From the NCBI RefSeq assembly GCF_030123105.1, contig NZ_CP126095.1, forward strand, positions 5,332,001 through 5,396,000: a stretch of 64,000 nucleotides of DNA, given 5' to 3'. This document shows positions 37,789-47,512 of the stretch, piece after piece. Below the pieces are notes generated by a model that ran no database searches, was not told the DNA's origin, and saw only the letters and a program-made list of their open reading frames with translations. Origin of the DNA: Paenibacillus sp. G2S3. GTDB taxonomy: Bacteria > Bacillota > Bacilli > Paenibacillales > Paenibacillaceae. Position numbers and translations under genes: made by a program. Numbering within the stretch: position 1 is the stretch's first letter; every line of letters begins with the position of its first letter.

Positions 37789-38548
37789 GTTCAAGTTCGC
37801 CCGCCTTTCTGGATGTTTGCGGCTGTGCCTGTGTTGCGCCTTGTTTGCTCTCTTCTGAACCCAATCTTGTAATCATAGCTATCGTTGGTAAACCAAGATA
37901 TTTCTCAATATCGGCTTCAGTCTTCAGCGTATCGTCCATGTATTCCAGCAAGAAAGCAATCCCTAAACCAATCATCAAGGAAACGATGAAAGCTATAGCC
38001 ATATTCATTAAGACATTCGGTTCTACCGGTCTTGGATCGACAAGTGGATTTACTTTGGCTTCATTTAGAATCGATACGTTCTCCACGTTAAATAGGTTAG
38101 GAATCTCATCCTTGAATACTAGTGAAATGGCATTCACGATTTCAGCGGCTCGCTGATACGAGTTATCTCGAACGACAAGTGTCATCACCTGCGTATTATT
38201 GACGGAGCTCACATTAACCTTCTTCAACAGCTCTTCTGCAGTAATATTGAACTGCGGATAATCTCTCGTAACAATATCAAGGATGGCCGGAGTCTTAATA
38301 ATTTCCTTATACGTATTAATCAATTGAATATTAGTATTAATCTGGTTCAAATCAAGCTGCGCTGCTGCCGATTGAGTCGGAGTCTGGTTAACAATAATCT
38401 TAGTGGATGCTTCATACACCGGATTCTTTATATACAGACTGTACACACCAGCAACACCGCACACCAAAACAACTATGCTAACAATCAGCCATAGTCTCTT
38501 CCTGACGATCTGAAAATAATCGCGAAGATCCAATTCTTGTGATGACAA
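37769..38548 (-). CDS. Wzz/CapA-type chain-length regulator and kinase activator
   Basis: 259 residues with two membrane helices (~17-37 and ~180-202) around an extracellular domain that begins PVYEASTKIIVNQ, the Wzz family signature. The PVEPNVLMNMAIAFIVSLMIGLG segment is the conserved proline-rich second helix. The cytoplasmic tail should bind and activate the tyrosine kinase encoded next. The start is TTG with GGAGG at 9 nt. It is the first gene of the EPS operon, with a promoter at 38587-38615. Confidence 0.92.
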   Translation of the reverse strand: MSSQELDLRDYFQIVRKRLWLIVSIVVLVCGVAGVYSLYIKNPVYEASTKIIVNQTPTQSAAAQLDLNQINTNIQLINTYKEIIKTPAILDIVTRDYPQFNITAEELLKKVNVSSVNNTQVMTLVVRDNSYQRAAEIVNAISLVFKDEIPNLFNVENVSILNEAKVNPLVDPRPVEPNVLMNMAIAFIVSLMIGLGIAFLLEYMDDTLKTEADIEKYLGLPTIAMITRLGSEESKQGATQAQPQTSRKAGELEHVTAAK

Positions 38549-38586
38549 GTGTAATTACCTCCAAGCTATTTCTGAAATATTTCGTT

Positions 38587-38615
38587 ACTATATTACAGCA
38601 CTTCCCTATTGGCAA
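38587..38615 (-). promoter_or_regulatory. Sigma-A promoter of the EPS operon
   Basis: On the minus strand TTGCCA (38615-38610) and TATAGT (38592-38587) are 17 nt apart, each one mismatch from consensus. The -35 box overlaps the T run of the upstream SLH-gene terminator, so stop and restart signals are packed together. Confidence 0.65.
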
Positions 38616-38649
38616 AAAATTGCCTCCTCTCACCTACATGAGAGGAGGC
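38612..38649 (-). terminator. Terminator of the SLH protein gene
   Basis: A perfect 10-bp stem, GCCTCCTCTC with GAGAGGAGGC and an 8-nt loop, is followed on the minus strand by AATTTTTTG. Confidence 0.9.
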
Positions 38650-38673
38650 TGTATACTATACTTTTTAATTTAC

Positions 38674-40659
38674 TTACTTGAAGTTAATAGTACGGTAGAT
38701 AATTACTGCTGCTTCAGCACGAGTTGCCGTATCGTTCGGGTTGAACTTACCAGCATTTCCGATAACCAAGTTATGATCTGCTGCAAATGCTACGCCATCT
38801 CTCAAAGATGCGCTAATCTTAGCAGCATCGGAGAATTGGCTAATTGCCGTTGCATTCGTTGTTGCAGCAGGATTGATAGATTTCACTGCGCGGGAGATCA
38901 TCGTTGCCATCTCTGCACGTGTGATGGTTGCATTAGGATCGAACTTAGCTGCACTGCGTCCAGTAATGATTCCTTTTTCTGCTGCAACTGCTACATATGG
39001 TGCATACCAAGCCGTTGAACTTACATCGCTAAAGCTTTGTACAGCTGAATTGTTCTCCAGATTAAGCGCACGAATCAGCATTTTAGCGAACTCTGCACGA
39101 GTTACATTGCTCTTCGGTGCGAATTTGCCTTCGCCTACACCTTCAATCGCGCCTTTTGCAGCTACGACTTGAATTTGTTTGCCAGCCCAAGCTTGTACAC
39201 TAGCAATATCTGTAAAGTTTACTTTATTCTCAAGCACTGCATAGGATGAGAAAGTATCACGTGGTTCTACGATGAACTCTCCGTCAAGCACACCACCTTG
39301 GAATTGCAGGCTGCCATATACAAGCTTCGCAACGGACAGTAATTCTTTATCAAGACCATCAGTATTCTTAAGCGGAAGTTTAATGGTAATTGGTTGTTTG
39401 AATGTACTTGTTGCTACACCGTTCACGCTAAGTGCAAATTCATACACATCCGAAGCCAATTTCAGTTTGGTAACGGAAGTTACAACTTCTGGTTTAGCAG
39501 TTGTTACTGTCAATGCGATTGCTGTGCTGAACTGACTCACAGGGATCGTTACAGTTACACCATTGAAAGTAACTGCGATATTCGCAATCCCTTTAGCTTT
39601 GGCAGCTTCAATAATCGCTTGGGAAAGTGGAACTTCAACTGTAGTAGCGTTTACTGTTCCAAGATTCAGGGTCAAAGTGAGACCAGCTTTACCAGGATTC
39701 GCTGCAATTAGCTTATCCAATTCTTTAATTACATCGGCGTCAACCAATTTCACTGTTGCTTTACCGTCAACAATACTTACGAGCTTGGATACGTCGTAGA
39801 TCCCTGGAGTTGGAGCAGGAGTTACAGGAGTTGTAACATTTCCATTCCCACCATTACCATTACCATTACCATTACCATTACCGTTGCCATTATCGCCCAA
39901 TCCATAAGCTTTAACGTAAGCAAGTGCAAGTGATTTTGCCGCAGGCTTCGCGGATTTAATCGTATTATTCAAGTTCTTCAATGTTTGCTTCACATCACCA
40001 GCAGTAACTCCAAGATTTTGCAACGCTTGGCTTACTGTAAGAGCTCCTGCTCCTGTAGTATGACTCAATACTTTTGCAATAGCTTCATCCAACAAAGTAT
40101 CGTAACCAGATTCAGATGTGAGAATTTCCAACAACTCTGCAGTTGTCTTGCTGCTAACCAGTGTACGAAGTTCTGTTTCTACACTGATTAAGAATTCAGA
40201 AACACTATCTACAGTAAGACCAGACACACCCGCTTTAGTTGCAATTTTGCTCAGCAGGGCAATGTTTTTGTCGTCGTTACGGATAATTTGAATTCCAGAG
40301 AAATCGTTTCCATAGACATCATATACTACACTAGTAACGCTTTGGAACAATTTAAGTGATGTCTTTGTTTCTACTTCATCCAATGAAAGCTTGTTCAAGA
40401 CTGGAGCAAAAATTTCTACGAATTCTGCCTCACTGAGTGCTGCAACCTCAGTCTTCAAATTGTAGAGATAGACTGCATCTGTTGCGGATAATTGTTTGTA
40501 AACAGCAATAACCTTATCCTTAACTGCTGTACTACTACTAACTGTAGCAGCAGATGCTGTACCCACCGCTCCAAGGCTACCCAACGGAAGACCCGCTACG
40601 GATGCTGCTACCATACTTGCTGCCAATGTTGATACTACTAGTTTCTTTTTCAAAGTCAC
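38674..40659 (-). CDS. S-layer-homology (SLH) domain surface protein
   Basis: 661 residues. A signal peptide (cleavage near TASA-AT, ~38) is followed by a helical domain to ~250, an (Asn-Gly)n linker with a VTTPVTPAPTPG stretch, a beta-rich middle domain, and three C-terminal SLH repeats from ~480 (NFTDIASVQAWAGKQIQ, SFSDVSSTAWYAPYVA, QFSDAAKISASLRDGVAFA, with repeated ITRAEMA-type motifs). SLH domains bind pyruvylated secondary wall polymer, so it sits on the cell surface. The start is GTG with GAGGTGG. It separates the capC-like phosphatase gene from the rest of the EPS operon. Confidence 0.9.
   Translation of the reverse strand: MTLKKKLVVSTLAASMVAASVAGLPLGSLGAVGTASAATVSSSTAVKDKVIAVYKQLSATDAVYLYNLKTEVAALSEAEFVEIFAPVLNKLSLDEVETKTSLKLFQSVTSVVYDVYGNDFSGIQIIRNDDKNIALLSKIATKAGVSGLTVDSVSEFLISVETELRTLVSSKTTAELLEILTSESGYDTLLDEAIAKVLSHTTGAGALTVSQALQNLGVTAGDVKQTLKNLNNTIKSAKPAAKSLALAYVKAYGLGDNGNGNGNGNGNGNGGNGNVTTPVTPAPTPGIYDVSKLVSIVDGKATVKLVDADVIKELDKLIAANPGKAGLTLTLNLGTVNATTVEVPLSQAIIEAAKAKGIANIAVTFNGVTVTIPVSQFSTAIALTVTTAKPEVVTSVTKLKLASDVYEFALSVNGVATSTFKQPITIKLPLKNTDGLDKELLSVAKLVYGSLQFQGGVLDGEFIVEPRDTFSSYAVLENKVNFTDIASVQAWAGKQIQVVAAKGAIEGVGEGKFAPKSNVTRAEFAKMLIRALNLENNSAVQSFSDVSSTAWYAPYVAVAAEKGIITGRSAAKFDPNATITRAEMATMISRAVKSINPAATTNATAISQFSDAAKISASLRDGVAFAADHNLVIGNAGKFNPNDTATRAEAAVIIYRTINFK
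39850..39883. repeat. ACCATT hexanucleotide microsatellite in the SLH gene
   Basis: Five perfect ACCATT units plus degenerate flanks encode the Asn-Gly run of the SLH protein. The unit is a multiple of three, so slippage would change linker length but not the frame. Confidence 0.85.
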
Positions 40660-40795
40660 TAAATATCCACCTCTTTATATGTATTTAAATTCTTTTGTTA
40701 CTATAGTCCTAGAATATTTCACCTTATGTCTACACTATTACGTATATCAACGATTCACCCAATAAAACCCATTCTACCACTATTAGGTAGATTAG

Positions 40796-41578
40796 TCAGC
40801 CCTTTCGGGAAAAAATGCCAAACAATTTGTGTCGATTCCTCCTTTTTTGTACGTGATTACCATGATTAACCTCACCATTTACCACAATTTGCTGAGAATT
40901 CTCGCGCATATAGTCTCGCATCTCAGGACCTAATTCTTTCTCTAAAACCACATAAGCAGCGTTTAACCCAAATGGACGATGAACACTGTCATGTGCATCC
41001 GAGGCCAACACATGTACTGCATTTCTACGACATAACTCCAGGGATAGCTTCTGAAGTTTATTCCCGAAGACGCCTGCAAGACTTTGTGCGGTTACCTGAC
41101 CGAGTGATCCCAGCTCTATCAATCTTTCTAACTTAGAAGGATCGGCAGCTACTTCAGCATTACGCTCCGGATGGGCGATAACCGGAACGAACCCTTGAAT
41201 GATCAACTCGTGACAGATTTCTTCCATGTTGCGTGGGACTCGTGAAGAAGGCATTTCTAGTAAAATATACCGCGAGTCTGCAAGACTTAGCAGTTGCCCC
41301 CGCTCCAGATCATCCAGTAAATCTCCGTACACTCTGATTTCCTGACCTGGAAGAACAAGCAGTGGATTCCCATGCTGACGAAGTTTTTCATTCATCAAGT
41401 CCACTGCTTCTCTTATACTGGAGGCGTTATTCATATATTGACCGTTGGCGTGATGTGGTGTGGCAATGACGGATGTAATTCCGTCCCTATAGGCGTCTTG
41501 CGCCATGGCGAGAGCGGATTCCCAATCAGTAGCTCCGTCATCCATAAAGGGTAAGATGTGGCAATGGATATCTTTCAT
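40796..41578 (-). CDS. PHP-family protein-tyrosine phosphatase (CapC/YwqE-like)
   Basis: 260-residue metal-dependent phosphatase that reverses BY-kinase phosphorylation. It starts with DIHCHILPFMDDGATDW, has VIATPHHANGQYMN, a central PVIAHPERNAEV and HVLASDAHDSVHRP, the four metal-binding PHP motifs. A Lys/Arg-rich tail (KRRNRHKLFGIFSRKG) is unusual. It lies upstream of the SLH gene, apart from its likely partners, the kinase and activator. The ribosome binding site is weak. Confidence 0.92.
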   Translation of the reverse strand: MKDIHCHILPFMDDGATDWESALAMAQDAYRDGITSVIATPHHANGQYMNNASSIREAVDLMNEKLRQHGNPLLVLPGQEIRVYGDLLDDLERGQLLSLADSRYILLEMPSSRVPRNMEEICHELIIQGFVPVIAHPERNAEVAADPSKLERLIELGSLGQVTAQSLAGVFGNKLQKLSLELCRRNAVHVLASDAHDSVHRPFGLNAAYVVLEKELGPEMRDYMRENSQQIVVNGEVNHGNHVQKRRNRHKLFGIFSRKG

Positions 41579-41623
41579 ATGTTATCTATCGGTCCCTTCG
41601 CATAGAAAATTTAGTTTTAGCGA

Positions 41624-41661
41624 CAAAAAAAATACAACCATTCCCATAAGGAGTGGTTGCT
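41624..41661 (-). terminator. Terminator of lon-engB
   Basis: On the minus strand CAACCACTCC pairs with GGGAATGGTTG across TTAT, followed by TATTTTTTTT. Confidence 0.85.
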
Positions 41662-41683
41662 TGATTGTAAATGAGTTCTTGTT

Positions 41684-42352
41684 TTATGCTTCCGTAGGTG
41701 CCTCTTGCTGAGATTCATTTGCATCTATTTCAGCGTCCTCAGAATCTGGCGTTTCATTCTTCGAGGAGAAAACATACCCGTCGATTAATCCCCAAAGTTC
41801 TTCTTTACCAAGGCCAATCTCTGAAGAGAATGGAATGAAGTTATCCCCTGGCAGCACGCCAAGCTCCTGCTTCATGATCTTGATATGCTTTTGCCAGCGA
41901 GTCTTCGGAATCTTATCCGCCTTCGTCGCTACCACACACATAGGAAGATCATAATGCTTCAACCAGTCGAACATCATCTTATCATTGCTGGTAGGAGGAT
42001 GACGTAGATCCACGATGAGCAGAACAAGCTTCAACGTATCGCGCTCAGAGAGATATTTTTCCACCATCTTCCCCCATGTCGCACGTTGCGTCTTCGACAC
42101 TTTAGCATATCCGTAACCTGGAAAGTCAACAAAATACATGCTGTCTTCATTGATACGGTAATAGTTCATATGCTGGGTCTTACCTGGAGTGGAGCTTGTC
42201 CGAGCCAGATTCTTGCGGTTAATCATTCGATTAATGAGGGATGACTTCCCTACATTGGAGCGCCCTGCCAGAGCAACCTCTGGCAAAGCATCATCAGGGT
42301 ATTGATCAGGGCCAACGGCACTGATTATAAATTCGGCAATATTAACTTTCAT
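41684..42352 (-). CDS. engB: Ribosome biogenesis GTP-binding protein EngB/YsxC
   Basis: An essential GTPase for 50S assembly. The 222-residue protein has G1 GRSNVGKS (30-37), G3 DFPGYGYA, and G4 TKADK with FSSE as G5. The last ~25 residues are an acidic Glu/Asp-rich tail not needed for the fold. It follows lon by 12 nt. In Bacillus this gene directly precedes hemA; here the EPS island intervenes. Confidence 0.95.
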   Translation of the reverse strand: MKVNIAEFIISAVGPDQYPDDALPEVALAGRSNVGKSSLINRMINRKNLARTSSTPGKTQHMNYYRINEDSMYFVDFPGYGYAKVSKTQRATWGKMVEKYLSERDTLKLVLLIVDLRHPPTSNDKMMFDWLKHYDLPMCVVATKADKIPKTRWQKHIKIMKQELGVLPGDNFIPFSSEIGLGKEELWGLIDGYVFSSKNETPDSEDAEIDANESQQEAPTEA

Positions 42353-42364
42353 AGGACTTCCTTT

Positions 42365-44728
42365 CTAATGCACACTACTCGGTGGCTCACTGCTAATTTC
42401 ATTATGATGCTCAACTAACGCATGATGCAAGACCTGATCCATGTTAGATACTGGGATGAACTCCACATCATTGCGTACGCTCTCTGGAATTTCTTTCAGA
42501 TCACGTTCATTGTCTTTGGGAAGAAGGATCTTTTTATATCCAGCACGGTGTGCAGCTAAAGATTTCTCTTTCAGTCCACCGATCGGCAATACACGTCCAC
42601 GTAGGGTGATCTCACCGGTCATGGCCACATCCTTCGAAACATAACGTTTCGTAAGTGCGGAGATCAAAGCAGTAGCAATCGTAATCCCTGCAGATGGACC
42701 ATCCTTCGGAATCGCACCTTCAGGAATGTGGATATGAATATCAATCTTCTCATAAAAATCGGGCTGGAGCCCCAACTCCTCCGCCTTCGAACGTGTATAA
42801 CTGAAAGCGGCCTGCGCCGACTCCTTCATTACATCGCCCAGTTGTCCAGTAAGTGTCAGCTTGCCCGTTCCCTGCACGACAGTCACTTCGATCAGCAGCG
42901 TATCGCCACCAACCTCAGTCCAAGCCAGCCCAGTTACTGTGCCAATCTGATCTTCAAGCTCCGCCATACCGTAACGGTATTTCGATGCACCTAGGTAATC
43001 CTTGATGTCATCTGGCAGAATGACTACACTTTCTTTTTCCTTGGACACAATCTGTTTCGCGGCTTTGCGGCATAACGCTGCAATCTGCTGCTCCAAATTA
43101 CGCACACCGGATTCACGAGTATATTCACGCACGATACGCAATAAACTGTCGTCTTCGATGATCAGTTGATCTTCTGCAAGACCGTGGTTCTTCTTCTGCT
43201 TCGGCAAAAGATAACGGCTACCGATCTGCAATTTCTCCAGTTCCGTATAACCCGGAATGAACAGCATTTCCATCCGATCAAGTAGCGGACGCGGAATGTT
43301 ATGCACAACATTCGCTGTTGTAACAAACATAACGTTCGACAAGTCAAACGGCAGCTCTACAAAATGGTCACTGAACGTATTGTTCTGTTCTGGGTCCAGT
43401 ACCTCAAGCAATGCGGAGGATGGATCGCCACGGAAATCTGCAGCCATTTTATCAATTTCATCTAGCAAGATAACTGGATTAATCGTTCCTGCCGTCTTCA
43501 TCCCTTGAATGATTCGGCCTGGCATCGCACCCACATAAGTCCGGCGATGACCACGGATCTCAGCCTCATCACGCACACCGCCAAGCGAAATGCGCACGAA
43601 CTTACGATTGAGTGAACGGGCGATGGAACGAGCCAGTGAGGTTTTGCCCACACCTGGAGGCCCTACAAGACATAGGATCGGACCTTTTAGCTTCTTCACC
43701 AGTTGCTGAACGGCTAAATATTCCAATACCCGCTCCTTTGGTTTTTCCAAACCGTAGTGGTCCTCATCGAGTACTTGTTCTGCCTTCTTAATGTCGAGGT
43801 CATCTTCTGTCTGTTCATTCCAAGGAAGACCCAGCAGCCAATCCACATAATTGCGAATTACGCCACCTTCCGCTGAGCTCACTGGCATTTTTTCCAGACG
43901 ATCGATTTCCTTCTCCATCTTCTCTTTCACGCGTTCCGGCAAATTCTTCTCTTCCATGAGATTCCGCAGCTCTTCCGCTTCTCCCACCCGGCCTTCCTTC
44001 TCGCCGAGTTCTTTCTGGATCGCTTTCATTTGCTCGCGCAAATAATATTCCTTCTGCGTCTTCTCCATCTGCTTCTTCACACGTTGATTGATCTTGCGTT
44101 CAAGCTCCAGCACTTCACGCTCATTATTAAGAATATCAAGAAGCTTCTCTAGCCGTTTACTGACATCAATCGTCTCTAGAATTTCTTGCTTATCCTTAAT
44201 CTTTAGCGATAAATGACTCGTAATAACATCCGCAAGACGACCAGGCTCCTCAATATCGGATACAGCAGCCAGTGTCTCCGGTGTCACTTTTTTGGATAAC
44301 GTTATATAGTGTTCGAACTGATTAAGTACTGTACGCATCAGCGCGTCACACTCTTGATCGCCATCTTCCTCTTCTGGTAGCTCGCGCGCCATAACCTCAT
44401 AATACTCATCATTATCGATATAATTAATAATTTCGGCTCGTTCTACACCCTCAACCAGTACACGAATCGTACCGTTTGGCAGCTTCAGCATTTGCCGCAC
44501 ATTCGCGACAGTACCGACCCGAAAAATATCGTCCTGACCAGGCTCTTCAATATTCACTTCCGACTGTGAACACAGAAGAATTAAATTATCTTCAACCATA
44601 GCTTTTTCTAGTGCCCGAACTGACTTCTCACGGCCCACATCCAAGTGAAGAACCATGCTTGGGTACACAAGAAGACCTCTTAGCGGTAATAAAGGAAAAC
44701 GACGACCTTTTGTTTTATTTGTCATCAT
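42365..44728 (-). CDS. lon: ATP-dependent protease Lon (LonA)
   Basis: 787-residue LonA: an N-terminal substrate-binding domain ([23 protein letters not shown]), coiled coil, AAA+ module with Walker [14 protein letters not shown] and ILLDEIDK, and a C-terminal Ser-Lys protease domain with KDGPSAGIT and the Lys in [12 protein letters not shown]. The frame begins earlier at 44755, but GGGAGGTG lies inside that extension, 10 nt before the ATG at 44728. It degrades misfolded and regulatory proteins. Confidence 0.97.
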   Translation of the reverse strand: MMTNKTKGRRFPLLPLRGLLVYPSMVLHLDVGREKSVRALEKAMVEDNLILLCSQSEVNIEEPGQDDIFRVGTVANVRQMLKLPNGTIRVLVEGVERAEIINYIDNDEYYEVMARELPEEEDGDQECDALMRTVLNQFEHYITLSKKVTPETLAAVSDIEEPGRLADVITSHLSLKIKDKQEILETIDVSKRLEKLLDILNNEREVLELERKINQRVKKQMEKTQKEYYLREQMKAIQKELGEKEGRVGEAEELRNLMEEKNLPERVKEKMEKEIDRLEKMPVSSAEGGVIRNYVDWLLGLPWNEQTEDDLDIKKAEQVLDEDHYGLEKPKERVLEYLAVQQLVKKLKGPILCLVGPPGVGKTSLARSIARSLNRKFVRISLGGVRDEAEIRGHRRTYVGAMPGRIIQGMKTAGTINPVILLDEIDKMAADFRGDPSSALLEVLDPEQNNTFSDHFVELPFDLSNVMFVTTANVVHNIPRPLLDRMEMLFIPGYTELEKLQIGSRYLLPKQKKNHGLAEDQLIIEDDSLLRIVREYTRESGVRNLEQQIAALCRKAAKQIVSKEKESVVILPDDIKDYLGASKYRYGMAELEDQIGTVTGLAWTEVGGDTLLIEVTVVQGTGKLTLTGQLGDVMKESAQAAFSYTRSKAEELGLQPDFYEKIDIHIHIPEGAIPKDGPSAGITIATALISALTKRYVSKDVAMTGEITLRGRVLPIGGLKEKSLAAHRAGYKKILLPKDNERDLKEIPESVRNDVEFIPVSNMDQVLHHALVEHHNEISSEPPSSVH

Positions 44729-45011
44729 CGCTTTCGCACCTCCCATGGCTCTCAATTAATCTCATATGCATTCATTCTAACAAAAGCAGCCCCAAAACAC
44801 CAACAAAGTACTTGCAATTTAAGAATAAACAACCTTATTATCCTTAAAAAACGGCAACGTTTCTCAAAGAAATGGAAAGTGTGAAATCTATACTTTAAAA
44901 AAGGAAGCAGCAGACACGCCTGCGGCTCCCTTTATTTTACAGTGGCATGTCTCGATTTACTCCTCCAAACCATAACACACCTTAGCTTACATTCTAGGTA
45001 ATAATTTAAGC
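44729..45011. other. Intergenic region between lonB and lon
   Basis: 283 nt with a lonB terminator at 44896-44935 and presumably the lon promoter. No gene or other structure is seen. Confidence 0.5.
44896..44935 (-). terminator. Terminator of lonB
   Basis: On the minus strand AAGGGAGCCGCAG pairs imperfectly with CTGCTGCTTCCTT and is followed by TTTT, 75 nt after the lonB stop. Confidence 0.65.
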
Positions 45012-46721
45012 TCAACCCTTAGCAGACTCTCCAGCTGCATCGGCCTTCAGAAGTGAAGGTGCTGCTGAGAAAAGCTCGCCTGCTACTGCAGGAAGCCTTA
45101 CGTCTGCTGTATCGGCACCAAACAGATGACGGAATACTTCTTCCACCGTTTCCATAGGAATGACGCGTAGTGGGGCGAGGTCAGCGAATAGGGACTGCCA
45201 GTTTTCTTTTGGAATAAGCACCGTAGTAGCTCCCGCTTGAAAAGCAGCCTCCACCTTCGCAATTACACCACCAACAGGCTTCACTCGCCCATGTATGCCT
45301 ATCTCGCCAGTGATCGCTACGGTATTATCCACGGGAAGTCCACGAATGGCGGAGACAATAGCAACTGCCATCGCAACACCTGCTGATGGTCCGTCAATGG
45401 GTGTTCCGCCTGGGAAGTTCACATGCAGATCATAACGGTCTGGCTCCAGATTCATGGTACGCAGTACGGTCAATACGTTCTCAACGGAGCCTTTAGCCAT
45501 ACTCTTTCTCCGAATCGTGCGAGAACCTCCACCGATCTCTTCCTCATCTACTACTCCGGTTACGTTCAGTCTACCTTGACCGTTCTGTGCAGGCGCTGCG
45601 GATACTTCAATCTCGAGCAAGGTGCCCATTCCCGGTCCATACACTGCAAGTCCATTAACCAATCCAATCTGCGGCGCCGAAGGAATCTTGCGTTCTGTTC
45701 GAAGTGGAAGCTGGCTACTGCCTGCTACCCATTCTACATCAGCAGCACTTAGCGTATCTCTCTGCTCCGTTAACGCTAATCCAGCAGCGAGCTGAATCAT
45801 ATTGACTGCCTCCCGGCCATTTGTTGCATATTGCTGCACAACAGTGACTGCTTCGGGGCTTGGCTTCAGTCCGATCTTCTGTATCGCGTCACGCGCGATG
45901 ACCGCAATCTCATCCGGCAATAGCGGACGGAAATAAATCTCCATGCAGCGCGAACGCAGCGCGGGAGAAATCTCATCCGGGGAACGTGTAGTCGCGCCAA
46001 CTAACCGGAAATCAGCGGGTAAGCCATTTTGAAAAATATCATGAATATAAGCCGGAGTATTATTGTCCTCCGAATTATAATATGCGCTCTCTAGTAGAAC
46101 CTTCCGGTCCTCCAGCACCTTTAGCAGCTTGTTCATCTGAATGGGGTGAAGCTCACCGATCTCATCCAAAAAAAGAATCCCGCCATGCGCCTTCGTCACC
46201 GCTCCCGGTTTCGGCTGCGGCACACCTGCCACGCCCATGGCTCCGGCGCCCTGATAGATAGGATCATGCACCGATCCGATTAACGGGTCGGCAATACCAC
46301 GCTCATCAAAACGAGCGGTCGTGGCGTCGATCTCTGTGAACTTGGCGTCACTTTTAAAAGGAGAAAGGACATTTTTTTTCGCCTCTTCCATGACAACGCG
46401 TGCCGCTGCAGTCTTGCCGACTCCTGGCGGACCATAAATAATCACATGCTGCGGATTAGCACTACATAGTGCGGCCTTCAGGGCACGTAGCCCATCTTTT
46501 TGTCCGACAATATCTCCAATAGAAGCCGGCCTAGTTTTCTCCGACAATGGTTTGGTTAGTGAAATCATACGCATCTTCCGTAGTTTATCCAGTTCCTTAC
46601 GCGACTCTCGGTCTACCGCCGTCTTGTTTGTCTTCTGACCCCGCAGCAGATTCCAAAAGTATACGCCGATAACCAGCGCGAAAAAGAGCTGCACGATCAT
46701 CACAACTATACTTAATTCCAT
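45012..46721 (-). CDS. lonB: Lon-like membrane-anchored protease LonB
   Basis: 569 residues. One N-terminal membrane helix (~4-24), then AAA+ with Walker [12 protein letters not shown] (96-106) and GGILFLDEIGEL, a QPKPGAVTKAHGG stretch, and a Lon protease domain with IDGPSAGVAMA (catalytic Ser) and IAKVEAAFQAGA (Lys). In Bacillus, lonB next to lonA acts in the forespore. The ATG has AGGAGG at 7 nt. The upstream region holds a GGC-TACTA/TAGTA-GCC hairpin and repeat copy B. Confidence 0.93.
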   Translation of the reverse strand: MELSIVVMIVQLFFALVIGVYFWNLLRGQKTNKTAVDRESRKELDKLRKMRMISLTKPLSEKTRPASIGDIVGQKDGLRALKAALCSANPQHVIIYGPPGVGKTAAARVVMEEAKKNVLSPFKSDAKFTEIDATTARFDERGIADPLIGSVHDPIYQGAGAMGVAGVPQPKPGAVTKAHGGILFLDEIGELHPIQMNKLLKVLEDRKVLLESAYYNSEDNNTPAYIHDIFQNGLPADFRLVGATTRSPDEISPALRSRCMEIYFRPLLPDEIAVIARDAIQKIGLKPSPEAVTVVQQYATNGREAVNMIQLAAGLALTEQRDTLSAADVEWVAGSSQLPLRTERKIPSAPQIGLVNGLAVYGPGMGTLLEIEVSAAPAQNGQGRLNVTGVVDEEEIGGGSRTIRRKSMAKGSVENVLTVLRTMNLEPDRYDLHVNFPGGTPIDGPSAGVAMAVAIVSAIRGLPVDNTVAITGEIGIHGRVKPVGGVIAKVEAAFQAGATTVLIPKENWQSLFADLAPLRVIPMETVEEVFRHLFGADTADVRLPAVAGELFSAAPSLLKADAAGESAKG

Positions 46722-47048
46722 AGGTCATCCTCCTGTTTCGTTCAGTCTACCTTTCCACCTTTGGCTACTATTAGGTAGTATAGCCGTTTCGGTAATTAGT
46801 AAACGCACAATTGAGGATTTGTTGAATTGTTGGTGTAGGACAAGCAGTAGGAAGTTATTATTGGGGGGTTGAAAGTTCTAGGGAGTGCTAGATGCACCTC
46901 AGATTCTTCCCCCAGTGGGAACACAAGAGCAAGAACAGTAGTGAACCTTGCAGCTAAGTTCAGTAAGTCCCTAGTTCCGTCGACTGTGTCGCTCGGGGGC
47001 TCGGGGCGTTGACTCATCTATAGAAGAAACTTAAGTTAGTTCTCAAAG

Positions 47049-47292
47049 CTGATAATTAAGGGAATTCTTACTAATTATCAGTTGTTTATAGCCTTTAAGC
47101 AGATAATTAGGGAATTCCTCCCTGATTATCCGGTGTTCATGACCTCCAAGCTAACAATTGGGGAAAACCTCCCTGATTATTCGCTGATTAGGCTATAAAC
47201 AGGGGAAATCGCCTATTTTTTAGGGAGGTTTTCCGTAAAAAGCTCGATTTGGAGCGATTTTAAGATTATTTCAGGGAGGTTTTCCCTAATTA
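47049..47292. repeat. Composite inverted-repeat element, copy B (best preserved)
   Basis: Cores begin at 47109, 47160, 47222 and 47273: offsets 0, 51, 113 and 164, identical to copy A. The first pair reads AGGGAATTCCTCCCTGATTA-like and the last pair AGGGAGGTTTTCCCTAATTA-like, which are reverse complements, so core 1 can pair with 4 and core 2 with 3. An extra core at 47059 lies 50 nt before the first and is flanked by a perfect CTGATAATTA/TAATTATCAG palindrome (47049-47081). GTTTATAGCC (47084-47093) and GGCTATAAAC (47191-47200) form a further perfect inverted pair. Confidence 0.8.
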
Positions 47293-47482
47293 CTTTTTAT
47301 TGATCCAGACCTCGCTACACACTACGCACCTTATTGCCTACTCTCTCCATACCACGATACTTATCACGCAATTAACCACATTCCTTATCACATCCCTATA
47401 ACACGTTCCAAACCAAGCATATTACCAAGCTTCTATCTCACTCCTACCGCGCTCCATACCAAACTCCTTATCACAATCTTTA

Positions 47483-47512
47483 TCACTCTTTATCACTCTT
47501 TATCACCCCTTA
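47483..47512. repeat. Short tandem repeat, unit TTTATCACTC
   Basis: About three copies of a 10-nt unit lie within the G-poor tract; related TTATCAC words recur through 47350-47512. Confidence 0.7.

Noticed and set aside
46796..47017. 73-codon minus-strand frame upstream of lonB
   Set aside because: No ribosome binding site or family resemblance; it lies in a region rich in inverted repeats.
47049..47292. CRISPR array, because of short repeats at ~51-nt spacing
   Set aside because: Cores are diverged, occur in both orientations and number only four or five; no cas gene is nearby.
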